DNA of 64,000 nucleotides from Bifidobacterium bohemicum DSM 22767 (GTDB taxonomy: Bacteria > Actinomycetota > Actinomycetes > Actinomycetales > Bifidobacteriaceae), in NCBI RefSeq assembly GCF_000741525.1, contig NZ_JGYP01000002.1:496001-560000 (forward strand). Direction: 5' to 3'. How positions within the stretch are numbered: the first letter of the stretch is position 1; each line of letters begins with the position of its first letter. The notes under the pieces were generated by a model that searched no databases, was not told where the DNA came from, and saw only the letters and a program-made list of their open reading frames with translations. Shown in pieces: positions 54,010 through 64,000 of this stretch. The position numbers were made by a program, and so were the translations under genes.

Positions 54010-54308
54010 GTTCCATAGTCTAGCGTGTCTTGTAACCAAGCCGACACCGGTTTTTGAACATCGCGGCGTCGGACGGGACCCAACCACCTTCCCGCAACCG
54101 GAAGCGCACGGTCTTATGTCTGCCATAAAACCCCGATGCGATGAAAGAGGAGTATGAAGCATGCCAACGGTGACAATTCATACTAATCGAACAAACTCAC
54201 CGCCCCCAACGGTTGTTCGATGCCCTCGACGGCTTCCACGACGCTTTTCTTATTCGGCATATCATGCCGCATGGCCTCACCAACGACACCATCGACGCAA
54301 TCGCTCTG

Positions 54309-54382
54309 TGGGCCCGATGGGATTCGAACCCACGACCTTTTGCTCCGGAGGCAAACGCTCTATCCAGCTGAGCTACGGACCC
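54309..54382 (-). tRNA. tRNA-Arg (anticodon CCG)
   Basis: Read on the minus strand: acceptor GGGTCCG pairs with CGGGCCC (one T-G pair), D-arm GCTCAGCTGGATAGAGC, anticodon stem TTTGC/GCAAA around CTCCGGA (anticodon CCG, reading CGG), T-arm GTGGG TTCGAAT CCCAT, discriminator A. The CCA end is not encoded. Length 74. Confidence 0.95.
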
Positions 54383-54652
54383 AAACAACAAGACCCTAGT
54401 CTACACCGGTGCTTGACCAAGTGGTATAGGAAAGCGGTTTCAATCTCGGCGAATCCCGCGTTATGTCAGGCCAGACAAGGCTTTTACAGCGGTTTTTGCG
54501 ATTTCAATCCGACGGCGTGGTCCCGTTGTCGAAAGTTCGCAAATTTGAAGCAGTGAACACGGACGAGTATTGATATTGACACTTGCCTCCGATTCAGACA
54601 CAAGATGCCCTGTTTTCGCAAAATCCTCTACAATATGGTTATGTCACCTTTG

Positions 54653-55270
54653 ATGAACGATTTCGAATTCGACCGGCGGTTTTTCTGCCGCGAAATACCG
54701 CAAGACCTGCAAGACGCCGACATACCCACACTCATTGTGCAGAGCTACTACGTCGACTCGGACAATTATGCGCTGAGGGTGCGGGTGCAAAGTCGGAAGA
54801 CACGCCTGCCGATGGACAAGGACACCGATGCGGCCGAGGCGCTTGATAAGCACCGGGACGACTTCACTACAGCGTCCGTAACCGTCAAGGGTCCTTCCGT
54901 CGGCGGCACACGATACGAGGCAGAACGCGACATCGACGCGGGCATCGCCGCGGAACTGATCAAGCGCGGCGGCACGGACATCATCAAAAACCGGTACGAC
55001 GTGTGGATCGGCGAGGATGGCTGGAATATCGACGTGTTCGGCGGGGTCAACGCGCCGCTGATCATCGCGGAGGCGAAGCGTTCACGACCCGTGACCAACC
55101 TGATCATCCCCGACTTCTGCGTCACCGAAATCACCGATCAGGCCCGGTTCTCCAACGATGGTTTGGCCGCACGGCCTTTTAGCGACTGGCAGGATGAATT
55201 TGAACAGGAACTGTCCGTCAGCGGCGCCCACTTCGAGCAGATCTACGGCACGAACCGTCATGAGTCCTGA
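54653..55270 (+). CDS. CYTH-domain protein
   Basis: 205 residues if ATG 54653 (MNDFEFDRRFFCREIP) is used; ATG 54641 and 54635 are alternatives and no clear ribosome site is seen. CYTH proteins include triphosphatases and class IV adenylate cyclases with an 8-strand tunnel. Seen: the N-terminal FEFDRRF, corresponding to the usual E-x-E-x-K, then strands with alternating charged residues (YALRVRVQSRKTR, ASVTVKGP, RYEAERDID, NRYDVWIGEDGWNIDVF, LIIAEAKRSRPV). The initial E-x-E-x-K is changed to E-F-D-R-R. Inorganic triphosphatase or other activity cannot be told apart. Confidence 0.85.
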   Translation: MNDFEFDRRFFCREIPQDLQDADIPTLIVQSYYVDSDNYALRVRVQSRKTRLPMDKDTDAAEALDKHRDDFTTASVTVKGPSVGGTRYEAERDIDAGIAAELIKRGGTDIIKNRYDVWIGEDGWNIDVFGGVNAPLIIAEAKRSRPVTNLIIPDFCVTEITDQARFSNDGLAARPFSDWQDEFEQELSVSGAHFEQIYGTNRHES

Positions 55271-55276
55271 ACAAGG

Positions 55277-55313
55277 AAAGCGTCCCCTACGGCCATCGGC
55301 AAAGGGACGCTTT
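55277..55313 (+). terminator. Terminator of the CYTH gene
   Basis: AAAGCGTCCC (55277-55286) pairs with GGGACGCTTT (55304-55313) seven bases after the stop codon. The reverse direction could also serve the convergent YbbN-like gene. Confidence 0.8.
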
Positions 55314-55357
55314 ACGCTATGTGATTCAATCCAAGGCCGGTAAACGGCAACCGGCAC

Positions 55358-56320
55358 CTAATACATCAGTGTCGAAAGACGCCGCCGCGCTATCTTCAGG
55401 CGCGGGTCGTCCGGTTCGGGAATCGCGAAATACTCAAGCAACCGCTCGCGAACCGGTTCCAGATCGGCACGATGCCCGGCCGCAAGGAAGTCCAGCAGTC
55501 GAGCGAAGGCGTCATCAATCTGACCGCCGATCATGTCCACGTCAGCCACTGCAAGCTGGGCTGCGACATCATCAGGCGCGTCGGCCGCAGCCTGACGCAC
55601 CGCGCGTACATCCGCCTGCCCCGAACGCGCCAACAGCAAGGCCTTGGAACGCTCACGCGCTGCAAGCGCATCACCGGGATCGACCTTCAACACGTTCTCA
55701 TAAGCCTTGGCGGCACCCGCATAATCCCCGGCATCGGCCAGCGCGTGCGCCTCAGCATGCTCGGGCGGCACAGCCCCTTGCCCCGAAGCCTCGCCGTCAC
55801 CATCAGCACTCGGATCGCCGGAATACGGCGCGGCGCCGGTGACACCGGCCTGCTGAGCCAACTGCACGATCTGCGGCAAAAGCTCGCCGGTAATCTGCTG
55901 CATCTCCTCCGCGCTCGGCAACCCCTGCAGAATCGGCATGGGCTGTCCGCCGATCAAAGCAAACAACGCCGGAGCCCCATGCACCTGCAACGCCTGAGCG
56001 ATGCTCGGATCCTCGTTGATGTCAAAACGCGCAAGCTGCATCTTGCCTTCGAGCTTGTTAACCGCATCGCCCAACGTCTTGGCCATGTCGAACAGTCGGT
56101 CGTCAGTGGGCACCCAGAGCAGCAGCAACACCGGGTAGGTGACGGATGTCTGCAACACAGCCTGGAACGTGGCAGCCGAAACGTCGATGACGTAGCCTCC
56201 GGCGCTCGGCGCTCCCCCGGCCTGCCCTGGCTCAGCCTTGACTTTGTGCTTCAGGGCAGTCAGGTCGACCGCGCCCGCCAACGAAATCCCCGGATTGACC
56301 TGAGGTTTGTTCTGTGCCAA
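55358..56320 (-). CDS. YbbN/CnoX-like thioredoxin-fold and TPR protein, no CxxC
   Basis: 320 residues. The start is TTG 56320 (reads Met-Ala-Gln-Asn-Lys-Pro), with GAAGG five bases upstream. The N-terminal thioredoxin fold has VIDVSAATFQAVLQTS and the active-site position WVPTDDRLFDM, so the redox Cys pair is absent, followed by the cis-Pro in VHGAPALFALIGGQPM. A linker (about 165-190) and a TPR-like C-terminal part (AEAHALADAGDYAGAAKAYE and later repeats) follow. E. coli YbbN is a holdase that works with GroEL and Hsp70; a similar chaperone role is inferred. Confidence 0.87.
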   Translation of the reverse strand: MAQNKPQVNPGISLAGAVDLTALKHKVKAEPGQAGGAPSAGGYVIDVSAATFQAVLQTSVTYPVLLLLWVPTDDRLFDMAKTLGDAVNKLEGKMQLARFDINEDPSIAQALQVHGAPALFALIGGQPMPILQGLPSAEEMQQITGELLPQIVQLAQQAGVTGAAPYSGDPSADGDGEASGQGAVPPEHAEAHALADAGDYAGAAKAYENVLKVDPGDALAARERSKALLLARSGQADVRAVRQAAADAPDDVAAQLAVADVDMIGGQIDDAFARLLDFLAAGHRADLEPVRERLLEYFAIPEPDDPRLKIARRRLSTLMY

Positions 56321-56451
56321 CAGTGCCTTCTTTCGTCGTATTGACTATCGTGCCAAATGCACCCAACCGATACCGCCAAGTCTACTCCCCGTCACGAAAG
56401 CCGATCATGTTTTACGCTTATACAGTGACTTCGTGCGCTCGGGAGCCGACT

Positions 56452-57453
56452 TTACAACGCTTCGACCTTGATCGGCTGACGCTCCACGCCCACCGCCGTA
56501 ACCTTCGCCTTGGAACCCGCCGGCGGCACATAGAGGGCGACGAGGTTGACGTAGCTGACCTTCATCGTGCTCGTGGCCTTGCCACCGCCGAACAGAGCAC
56601 GCTCGGCATCACTGGCCGGCTGCGATTCACGCCCTTCTCCGGCGGCACGTGTCCATTCCGAGTTGATTTGCGCGACGACAAGGTCACCGCCGTCCTCACT
56701 TGAACGCATGACGGCAATTTGCCCCTTGACCGGCTCGAAGGTCTGACTTTGGGTGCCGTGATTCCTCTGCATGCCCTCTTCGACCGCACTGACCAATTTC
56801 CTCATGTCTTCCCGGAAGAAGTCACTCGAGAATTTATCAGCATACTGGCTTTTAGAATCATTCTGCAGGACGTCGGCATATTGCCTTACCGCATCCTGCG
56901 GGGTCATCACCAGTCCTGAATCATCCGCCTCTCCGGCCGTGGCCCCGATTTGAGGAATCGGGAACTTCGGCAGTTTGGCTCCTTGGAACAAACGCGCCGC
57001 GCCCCACAGCCGGTAGTTGCTACGAGCATTTTCCTGGCGGAACACAAGCAGACGCTTGGACTGTTGATCGGCGGTCGTGGTCGTGATGGAGAAGACGTAC
57101 CGCGGCCAGCCGGTCTGGGTGGGGATGATGGTCTGTGCGATGTCTTCGGGAATCGTGGCACGCGGATCCATGGAACCGGTGGCCTTGGCGATGGTCAGCT
57201 CACTGGTTCGTATATCGAGGGCAGGTCCCGTCACACGCTCCGAAAGACCGTCAGGACTCTTCGTTTCGTCCGCCTTGGACAACACCGCCAAGGTCTCCTT
57301 GCGGATTTTCTTCTCCTGCGCCTCGGTCAAATCAGGACTCTGAGCGGATCCCACCGACCCCGGCTGAGGCAGATCACCCTCACAACCGGTCAGACCGGCA
57401 AGCGTAGCCAAAACCAGCGCAGCAGCGCCGATTCGTTTAGTCATGCCTTTCAT
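56452..57453 (-). CDS. Secreted lipoprotein of unknown function
   Basis: 333 residues. The lipoprotein signal ends LAGLTGC. Mature part: about 315 residues with mixed alpha/beta pattern (ITKATGSMDPRATIPEDI-type helices, VFSITTTTADQQSKRLLVF, FRQENARSNYRLWGAARLF). The start ATG overlaps the stop of the upstream membrane-protein gene as ATGA, so the two are translationally linked. I do not recognise a family with certainty. It probably sits on the outer face of the membrane with its upstream partner. Confidence 0.8.
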   Translation of the reverse strand: MKGMTKRIGAAALVLATLAGLTGCEGDLPQPGSVGSAQSPDLTEAQEKKIRKETLAVLSKADETKSPDGLSERVTGPALDIRTSELTIAKATGSMDPRATIPEDIAQTIIPTQTGWPRYVFSITTTTADQQSKRLLVFRQENARSNYRLWGAARLFQGAKLPKFPIPQIGATAGEADDSGLVMTPQDAVRQYADVLQNDSKSQYADKFSSDFFREDMRKLVSAVEEGMQRNHGTQSQTFEPVKGQIAVMRSSEDGGDLVVAQINSEWTRAAGEGRESQPASDAERALFGGGKATSTMKVSYVNLVALYVPPAGSKAKVTAVGVERQPIKVEAL

Positions 57454-59048
57454 GAGCGCGCCTTCTTCACGGTCTCATCGGAATTGTCATCATCGGCCTG
57501 TTCGCCGCGTACCGCATCATCAACATCGTCCTTGCCGTCGCCGGCATCGCTTGGTTCAGAGCCGGCATTGCGGCTATCGCCACCATCTCGCCGTTCGTCC
57601 GTCCCTTCTTCATCCTTTGCTGAATCATGGCTTCCAACGGACTTACCGGAATCAGTCGACTGCTCGGGCGTTCCGTCGCTTTCCGCATCGCCATCCCGCT
57701 CCGACCGGTTCTCCAGTGTCGCATTGGAGGGATCCTGGGCTTCCCCGGACCCCCCGCCCTTCTGGTCCTCGTGCCTAAGCCGGGCGAAATAAGTCTCGAA
57801 ATCGTCCTTGGAATACACCATGGTCGGCTCGTCTTCCCCTTGCGACGCTTCGGAAACACTGGACACCGACCGCGTCCGACCATCCTCGTGCATCACGCCA
57901 TCATTCCGCATCGTCACCGAAACCGAAGACTGGACGACCGGCTGCCCAGCGTCGGCCACGTTCACGGAACGCGCTGCCGAATCACTGTCACGTACCACCT
58001 CGGCATCCCGAACACCAGTCTGTGCCCGCAACTCAGCGACCATATTCCGAGCGAAGGGATCAATGACCTGCGGTCGTTCCGATTGCCCGGACGGAACGGT
58101 TTCACCGTCGGCTTGCAACGTGTCTGCCATGTCTGGCTGAGTGGACGAAGCCGGCGAAGCCGCATGAGCGCGACGATGGCTACGACGACTGTGTCGGAAG
58201 CTGGACCGCAGCACAGCACAAGTGCCACCCAAAGCCTCGGCTATGGTCACTTCCTCAGCTTCACGAGGCTGATCATGCCGTCCGGCTTTCCATTTTCGGC
58301 TCAGCCGCCTTAGATCCATGGCAAGCACGGAAGCCGAAAACACTGCCAACAACACGAAAACGCCGCCCGCGACATACAAAGGCATCGCATAATTGGGCAA
58401 CTGATGTCGCGTCCATTCGACGCTTATTCGCACCGGCGAGGCGTCGGCCGAGTGTTTGGAATCCTGAGCGCCTGTTGTCGTCTCCGGATGCGTATCGACG
58501 ATCACCACCTGATCGTCGGTCAGCCCCTCAACGGATAGATGCGCCCGTCCCTCGCCGCATGTCACCTGCCTCCACATGTCGGAATGTGCAAAGGGGACGC
58601 CGCCACCGTCGTTCACCGGCTTGCCGCCTTGGTTCCGCCGCTCGTTTTTGACGGTAAAGGTTGACCAATCCTTAAGCCCCGTCAACCTTGTATAACTGGT
58701 GTCGGCAGTCCAGCCAGCCACATCCTTGGCGCTGCCCGTTGCCACGCATAGCTGCCGTTCCGTGGATTTGCTGCCGCTTGACGCAACAGTCACCTGTGCA
58801 TCAGTGTCAACCATCTTCAGAACCCCCGGATCGGAGACGACATATCGAGCACCGGCCACAGACGTGTGCGCAACGACGAGGGCACTGGGCTTCCAAATTG
58901 TCGCGTTGAGTAAGCCAAGCGCGATAAACAGCACAGCAAGCAGACCGAAGACAGGCGTGACGACGCCACGCATCAGCATCGCCCGTTTGGTCGGTTTCTT
59001 AAGGCTTTTCGCCTGATCATCGCTAGTTGTTTCCATAACATCCGACAT
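57450..59048 (-). CDS. Two-span membrane protein with long acidic C-terminal tail
   Basis: 532 residues from ATG 59048 (MSDVMETTSDDQ); ATG 59036 is an alternative and the frame is open to 59135. Span 1 is about residues 30-50 (VTPVFGLLAVLFIALGLLNAT). An extracytoplasmic domain with two Cys (VATGSAKDVAGWT, WRQVTCGEGRAHLSVEGL) follows, then span 2 (MPLYVAGGVFVLLAVFSASVLAMD). The remaining 270 residues are cytoplasmic, Ser/Asp/Glu-rich and low in hydrophobics, probably disordered, with possible phosphorylation-type sites (PTMVYSKDDFETYFARL). It is unlike any family I know. It overlaps the lipoprotein gene. Confidence 0.78.
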   Translation of the reverse strand: MSDVMETTSDDQAKSLKKPTKRAMLMRGVVTPVFGLLAVLFIALGLLNATIWKPSALVVAHTSVAGARYVVSDPGVLKMVDTDAQVTVASSGSKSTERQLCVATGSAKDVAGWTADTSYTRLTGLKDWSTFTVKNERRNQGGKPVNDGGGVPFAHSDMWRQVTCGEGRAHLSVEGLTDDQVVIVDTHPETTTGAQDSKHSADASPVRISVEWTRHQLPNYAMPLYVAGGVFVLLAVFSASVLAMDLRRLSRKWKAGRHDQPREAEEVTIAEALGGTCAVLRSSFRHSRRSHRRAHAASPASSTQPDMADTLQADGETVPSGQSERPQVIDPFARNMVAELRAQTGVRDAEVVRDSDSAARSVNVADAGQPVVQSSVSVTMRNDGVMHEDGRTRSVSSVSEASQGEDEPTMVYSKDDFETYFARLRHEDQKGGGSGEAQDPSNATLENRSERDGDAESDGTPEQSTDSGKSVGSHDSAKDEEGTDERRDGGDSRNAGSEPSDAGDGKDDVDDAVRGEQADDDNSDETVKKARS

Positions 59049-59129
59049 TTTAGCAAATTGCACTGATAGAAGTCTTAAAATCATGTGCAAAAAGCAATAA
59101 ATCAAGGTTTCGCGATAGCCTTGTAAACT

Positions 59130-60098
59130 ATGCATAACGTGACGAACAGATTCAGTATCATCAAACGTGCCGCGGCCGCCGGCTGTGCACTTGCTCTAGC
59201 CATAGGTCTGGCCGCGTGCGGTTCGGACAAGCCTTCCGAAGCCACCTCGGACACAAGTAAATATCCGCAAATCAGCGGCGTCAAAGCCACCGGTTCACTT
59301 GGCAAGAAGCCCAGAATATCCTTCCACACCCCAATGAAGGTCACCAACGACTCCTACGCCATATTGCAAAAGGGCAACGGCAAGGCACTCAAGGAAGGTG
59401 ACGGGGTTTGCATCCAGGACGTTTCAATCAATGCCAAAGACGGCAGCGAATTGATGAGCACCTGGGAGAAGAACACACCGGATTGCTCACTTATTCTCGA
59501 TAAAAGCAACCTGAAACCAATGTACTATGACATTCTCAAGGATCAGCGAGTCAACTCGACCGTCGCCTTCGGTGTCAATGATGGCAACAAGGAAAACACA
59601 TCCTACATCATGGCGCTCACCATCGTCGGACAGCAACCCAAATACGAAAAGGCTACAGGCGCTAAAGTAAAGGGCGTCCCCTCGGACCTACCCAAAGTCA
59701 CGCTGAACGGGAAAGGCGCCCCCTCCATCGATTTCAATGGATACAAGCCCACCGACAAGCTTGTCTCTCAGTCGCTGATCGAAGGCGAGGGTAAGAAGGT
59801 CGCCGAAAACGACACCATCGAGGCACATTATACTGGTTGGGTCGTGGATAAGGACGGCAAGCCTTCGGAATTCGACTCCTCATGGGATCGCGGCAAATCG
59901 ACGCACTTCTCCCTCGAACAGGTCGTCGAAGGCTGGAAACAAGGCCTCGCGGGCCACACCGTCGGTTCGCAGGTGTTGCTGGTCATTCCCCCCGAACTTG
60001 GATACAAAGACAAGGCACAAGCCAAAATCCCGGCCAACTCCACGCTCTACTTCGTGGTCGACATCCTCTACGATTACGGCCCCGTCCAGATGAACTAA
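59130..60098 (+). CDS. Secreted FKBP-type peptidyl-prolyl isomerase lipoprotein
   Basis: 322 residues with a lipoprotein signal (RAAAAGCALALAIGLAAC). The N-terminal half looks like a degenerate FKBP-like region (LGKKPRISFHTPMKV, AILQKGNGKALKEGDGV). The C-terminal half is an FKBP domain: VAENDTIEAHYTGWVVDKDG, FDSSWDRGKSTHFSLEQVVEGW, KQGLAGHTVGSQVLLVIPPELGY and IPANSTLYFVVDILYD. It likely assists folding of exported proteins. It is divergent from the two-span membrane protein, with about 80 bases between them. No clear ribosome site; start at 59130. Confidence 0.9.
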   Translation: MHNVTNRFSIIKRAAAAGCALALAIGLAACGSDKPSEATSDTSKYPQISGVKATGSLGKKPRISFHTPMKVTNDSYAILQKGNGKALKEGDGVCIQDVSINAKDGSELMSTWEKNTPDCSLILDKSNLKPMYYDILKDQRVNSTVAFGVNDGNKENTSYIMALTIVGQQPKYEKATGAKVKGVPSDLPKVTLNGKGAPSIDFNGYKPTDKLVSQSLIEGEGKKVAENDTIEAHYTGWVVDKDGKPSEFDSSWDRGKSTHFSLEQVVEGWKQGLAGHTVGSQVLLVIPPELGYKDKAQAKIPANSTLYFVVDILYDYGPVQMN

Positions 60099-60105
60099 AC
60101 ATCTT

Positions 60106-60141
60106 CAGTGTGCCTACGGGATTCACCCCGTAGGCACACTG
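60106..60141 (+). terminator. Terminator of the FKBP gene
   Basis: A perfect 15-bp stem CAGTGTGCCTACGGG (60106-60120) and CCCGTAGGCACACTG (60127-60141) with a six-base loop, followed by ATTTTC. Confidence 0.92.
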
Positions 60142-60388
60142 ATTTTCAGCGGATACATATTATGCTCGAAAACCCCGGGATTCCGGCATTGTTGAGTATG
60201 GTAGCCATGCGCATCTCGTGCGATGTGTCCGCGCGCTAAACATGTCCGTCCCATGGCCTGTCAGACGGACACGTTCGTATATACCCAACCTCTTCAGACC
60301 ATTGCGTAAACGTCAAGGTAACCCTGAAATTGACGCGCCCCTATGTTTGCGCTCCATCCCAGCACTCCCCTCTTGCGATTGCGACGGT

Positions 60389-61171
60389 TCAGAACAGGCG
60401 CAGACTGTCGTCCTCCGCCCCTTTCATCTCCTCGTAATCGAGGATGAGGCAGTCGAAACCGCGCTCGGTGGCGAGAGTGCGTGCCTGAGGAGTGATGGTC
60501 TGAGCGGCGAAGATTCCGCGGACAGGAGCCAGCAGCGGATCTTTGCTGAGAAGCTTCACGTAACGCGTGAGTTGCTCGACGCCGTCGATACCACCGTGAC
60601 GTTTAATCTCAATGGCGACATGACACCCCTGACCGTCCACGGCCATGATGTCCACTGGTCCTATGGGTGTGGGGTACTCCCGCCGCACCAGTTTGGCCCC
60701 CTGACCGATACGGTCGATCTGCTCGGCCAAATACCGTTGAAGATGATCTTCCACTCCATCTTTGTTCAAACCTGGATCAAGACCCAAATCGTATGTATCG
60801 TCGGCATAGACGCGGTAGATCTTGACTTCAAGGATGTCAGCGGACTTTTGGGACGCCACACGGAACACCTTGATCGGCACAGCGGAACAATCGCCGGCGC
60901 TGTCGGCCGTATCTGACGTCCGTGTTGCCGGGACCTTTGATCTTGCCGTTTCAGCCGTTCCCGCATCGACCACAGAATCATTGTTCTTAGAGCTCACCTC
61001 GCGAATGGTGCACGGCGCGGCCATCCAATTCAATGGTTTATAGGAGCCCAGTTCGGAAAAAATCAACAAACTGTTGTCCGCTTTCACAAGCAGCACACGT
61101 TTGGCCGACGGCAGAGAGGCATTGAGCCTGCCGGAGTATTCAGCGGAGCAATCAGCAACAATAATACGCAC
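60389..61171 (-). CDS. nucS: Endonuclease NucS (mismatch repair)
   Basis: NucS cuts mismatched DNA on both strands and replaces MutS/MutL in most actinobacteria. GTG 61171 (VRIIVADCSAEYSGRLNA) is the likely start, giving 260 residues; a GTG 15 bases upstream is also open. Seen: VADCSAEYSGRLNASLPSAKRVLLVKADNSLLI, the catalytic PVDIMAVDGQGCHVAIEIKR with Asp, Glu and Lys, GGIDGVEQLTRYVKLL and AQTITPQARTLATERGFDC. A nonconserved Ser/Thr/Ala-rich insertion (about 70-95) sits in the N-terminal half. Confidence 0.93.
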   Translation of the reverse strand: MRIIVADCSAEYSGRLNASLPSAKRVLLVKADNSLLIFSELGSYKPLNWMAAPCTIREVSSKNNDSVVDAGTAETARSKVPATRTSDTADSAGDCSAVPIKVFRVASQKSADILEVKIYRVYADDTYDLGLDPGLNKDGVEDHLQRYLAEQIDRIGQGAKLVRREYPTPIGPVDIMAVDGQGCHVAIEIKRHGGIDGVEQLTRYVKLLSKDPLLAPVRGIFAAQTITPQARTLATERGFDCLILDYEEMKGAEDDSLRLF

Positions 61172-61544
61172 GTTGCCACTGTACACGACAAACAGGCCAG
61201 AGACACAATCAACATTTTCACTGCATAAGTGCGATCCGATGATGCAAGTCCGGAAGGCTGGATGTACCGGCTATGCAACCCTTGATTGGACCTCGGTCAG
61301 GCTGACCTCGGTCTGAAGAATGTACCGCGCCGCTTCCCGTTCCCGATTTCAAGACGCCGTGTAAGCGGACACATGCGCTATATCCGCAAGGCAAACCTCT
61401 TGAATCACGAAACCTTTCATTCGATCCGCCCTGTTTGGCATCTTTTCGGATTTCGACAACTAATTTTGCCCCCATAAAACAAATTCGCGGTGGCACCTGA
61501 TTGTTAAAATCAGATGCCACCGCGACCATTAATGCGAACGGACT
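61172..61544. other. Intergenic region between atpC and nucS
   Basis: It contains the atp operon terminator and, presumably, the nucS promoter. No gene is seen. Confidence 0.5.
61486..61524 (-). terminator. Terminator of the atp operon
   Basis: CGCGGTGGCACCTGATT (61486-61502) pairs with AATCAGATGCCACCGCG (61508-61524) with one C-A mismatch. In the minus direction it is followed by the T-rich GAATTTGTTTTA. It sits about 20 bases after the atpC stop. Confidence 0.88.
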
Positions 61545-61897
61545 CTACTCCGACGCGTTCTGGCTGGCGTTGAGTTCCTCGCCTCTCTCGACCGCCACCG
61601 TCAAGCGATTTGAGTCGAAGGATGCGAAGCCGTCATCCACCATGAACGAACGTCGTGTTCCATCAAGCTCGACGATGGTGACCCTGCCTTTTTCGAGCAC
61701 CGTCAGAATCGGTTCATGCTGAGGCAAGATACCCATACCACCGCTGGTGGCGGGTATTGTTGCGGAACGAGCCTTCCCGTGCCACAACGGACGATCCGCA
61801 GCCACCACATTCACGTCGAGCAGTCCGTCCGACGACGCGCTGCCGGCCTGAGCCGAAGCGGGCTGCGCCTTTTGCGAAAACTCAACGTTATCGGCCA

Positions 61898-61898
<1 letters not shown>
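61545..61898 (-). CDS. atpC: ATP synthase F1 epsilon subunit, short form
   Basis: 117 residues from ATG 61898, which overlaps the atpD stop (TGATG). It has the beta-sandwich epsilon domain: LLDVNVVAADRPLWHGKARSATIP, MGILPQHEPILTVLEKGRVTI, SFMVDDGFASFDSNRLTVAVERGEEL. The C-terminal inhibitory helix pair is missing or nearly so; many actinobacterial AtpC are short. The N-terminal 25 residues are an Ala/Ser/Gln-rich extension. Confidence 0.93.

Positions 61899-64000
<2,102 letters not shown>

Overview
The window reads as chromosomal DNA of a Bifidobacterium. The evidence is the combination of an actinobacterial core (argS-lysA-hom-thrB order, the mismatch endonuclease NucS, a CRP/GlxR-like regulator, an App1-type phosphatase) with a mevalonate-pathway set (thiolase, HMG-CoA reductase, HMG-CoA synthase), a galT-galK cluster, an L-arabinose cluster and the UPF0237/UPF0210 pair. 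I cannot fix the species. Most genes lie on the minus strand.

Layout. 0.2-2.4 kb: a decayed BspA/DUF285-type surface protein gene that still has a signal peptide, a G10 tract and a terminal LPKTG anchor. 2.6-7.1 kb: a membrane protein of unknown role, a MutY lacking the Fe-S cysteines, TrmL (plus strand), and UPF0210 with its UPF0237 ACT partner. 7.3-11.1 kb: three mevalonate genes. 11.4-15.4 kb: galK, galT and a DeoR regulator, with a 61-bp tandem repeat between galK and galT. 15.8-30.3 kb: mainly housekeeping and envelope genes: class A PBP, CRP-family regulator, lipoate ligase with the accessory domain at the N-terminus, TM2 protein, leuB, S9 oligopeptidase, App1 phosphatase, gcvH, L,D-transpeptidase, nudC, alpha/beta hydrolase. 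30.4-35.2 kb: DUF4916 protein, then thioredoxin, a G5-domain muralytic protein and an MFS exporter on the plus strand. 35.3-41.6 kb: anchored HNH nuclease, aldo/keto reductase, one-chain dual ABC exporter. 41.7-46.1 kb: remnant lacI gene, araA, araB, and a second 61-bp repeat array. 46.1-54.0 kb: cutC and argS-lysA-hom-thrB, in which hom carries a frameshift. 54.3-61.2 kb: tRNA-Arg(CCG), CYTH protein, YbbN-like protein, an envelope lipoprotein/membrane protein pair, an FKBP lipoprotein, nucS. 61.5-64.0 kb: atpC, atpD and the 3' part of atpG, cut by the window end.

How the genes work together. The gal genes make glucose-1-phosphate and UDP-galactose from galactose. The ara genes convert arabinose to ribulose-5-phosphate, but the araD epimerase is not in the cluster. 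The mevalonate genes feed isoprenoid synthesis. argS-lysA-hom-thrB couples aspartate-family amino acid synthesis to arginyl-tRNA charging; as written here, the hom step is interrupted.

The observations most worth a second look are the 61-bp inverted-repeat-bearing tandem unit found next to both sugar operons, the G10 tract in the surface-protein gene, the hom frameshift, the araD-less arabinose operon beside a ruined lacI, the permuted lipoate ligase, and the long structured leader of the G5 protein. I found no CRISPR array, transposase, integrase or phage module.
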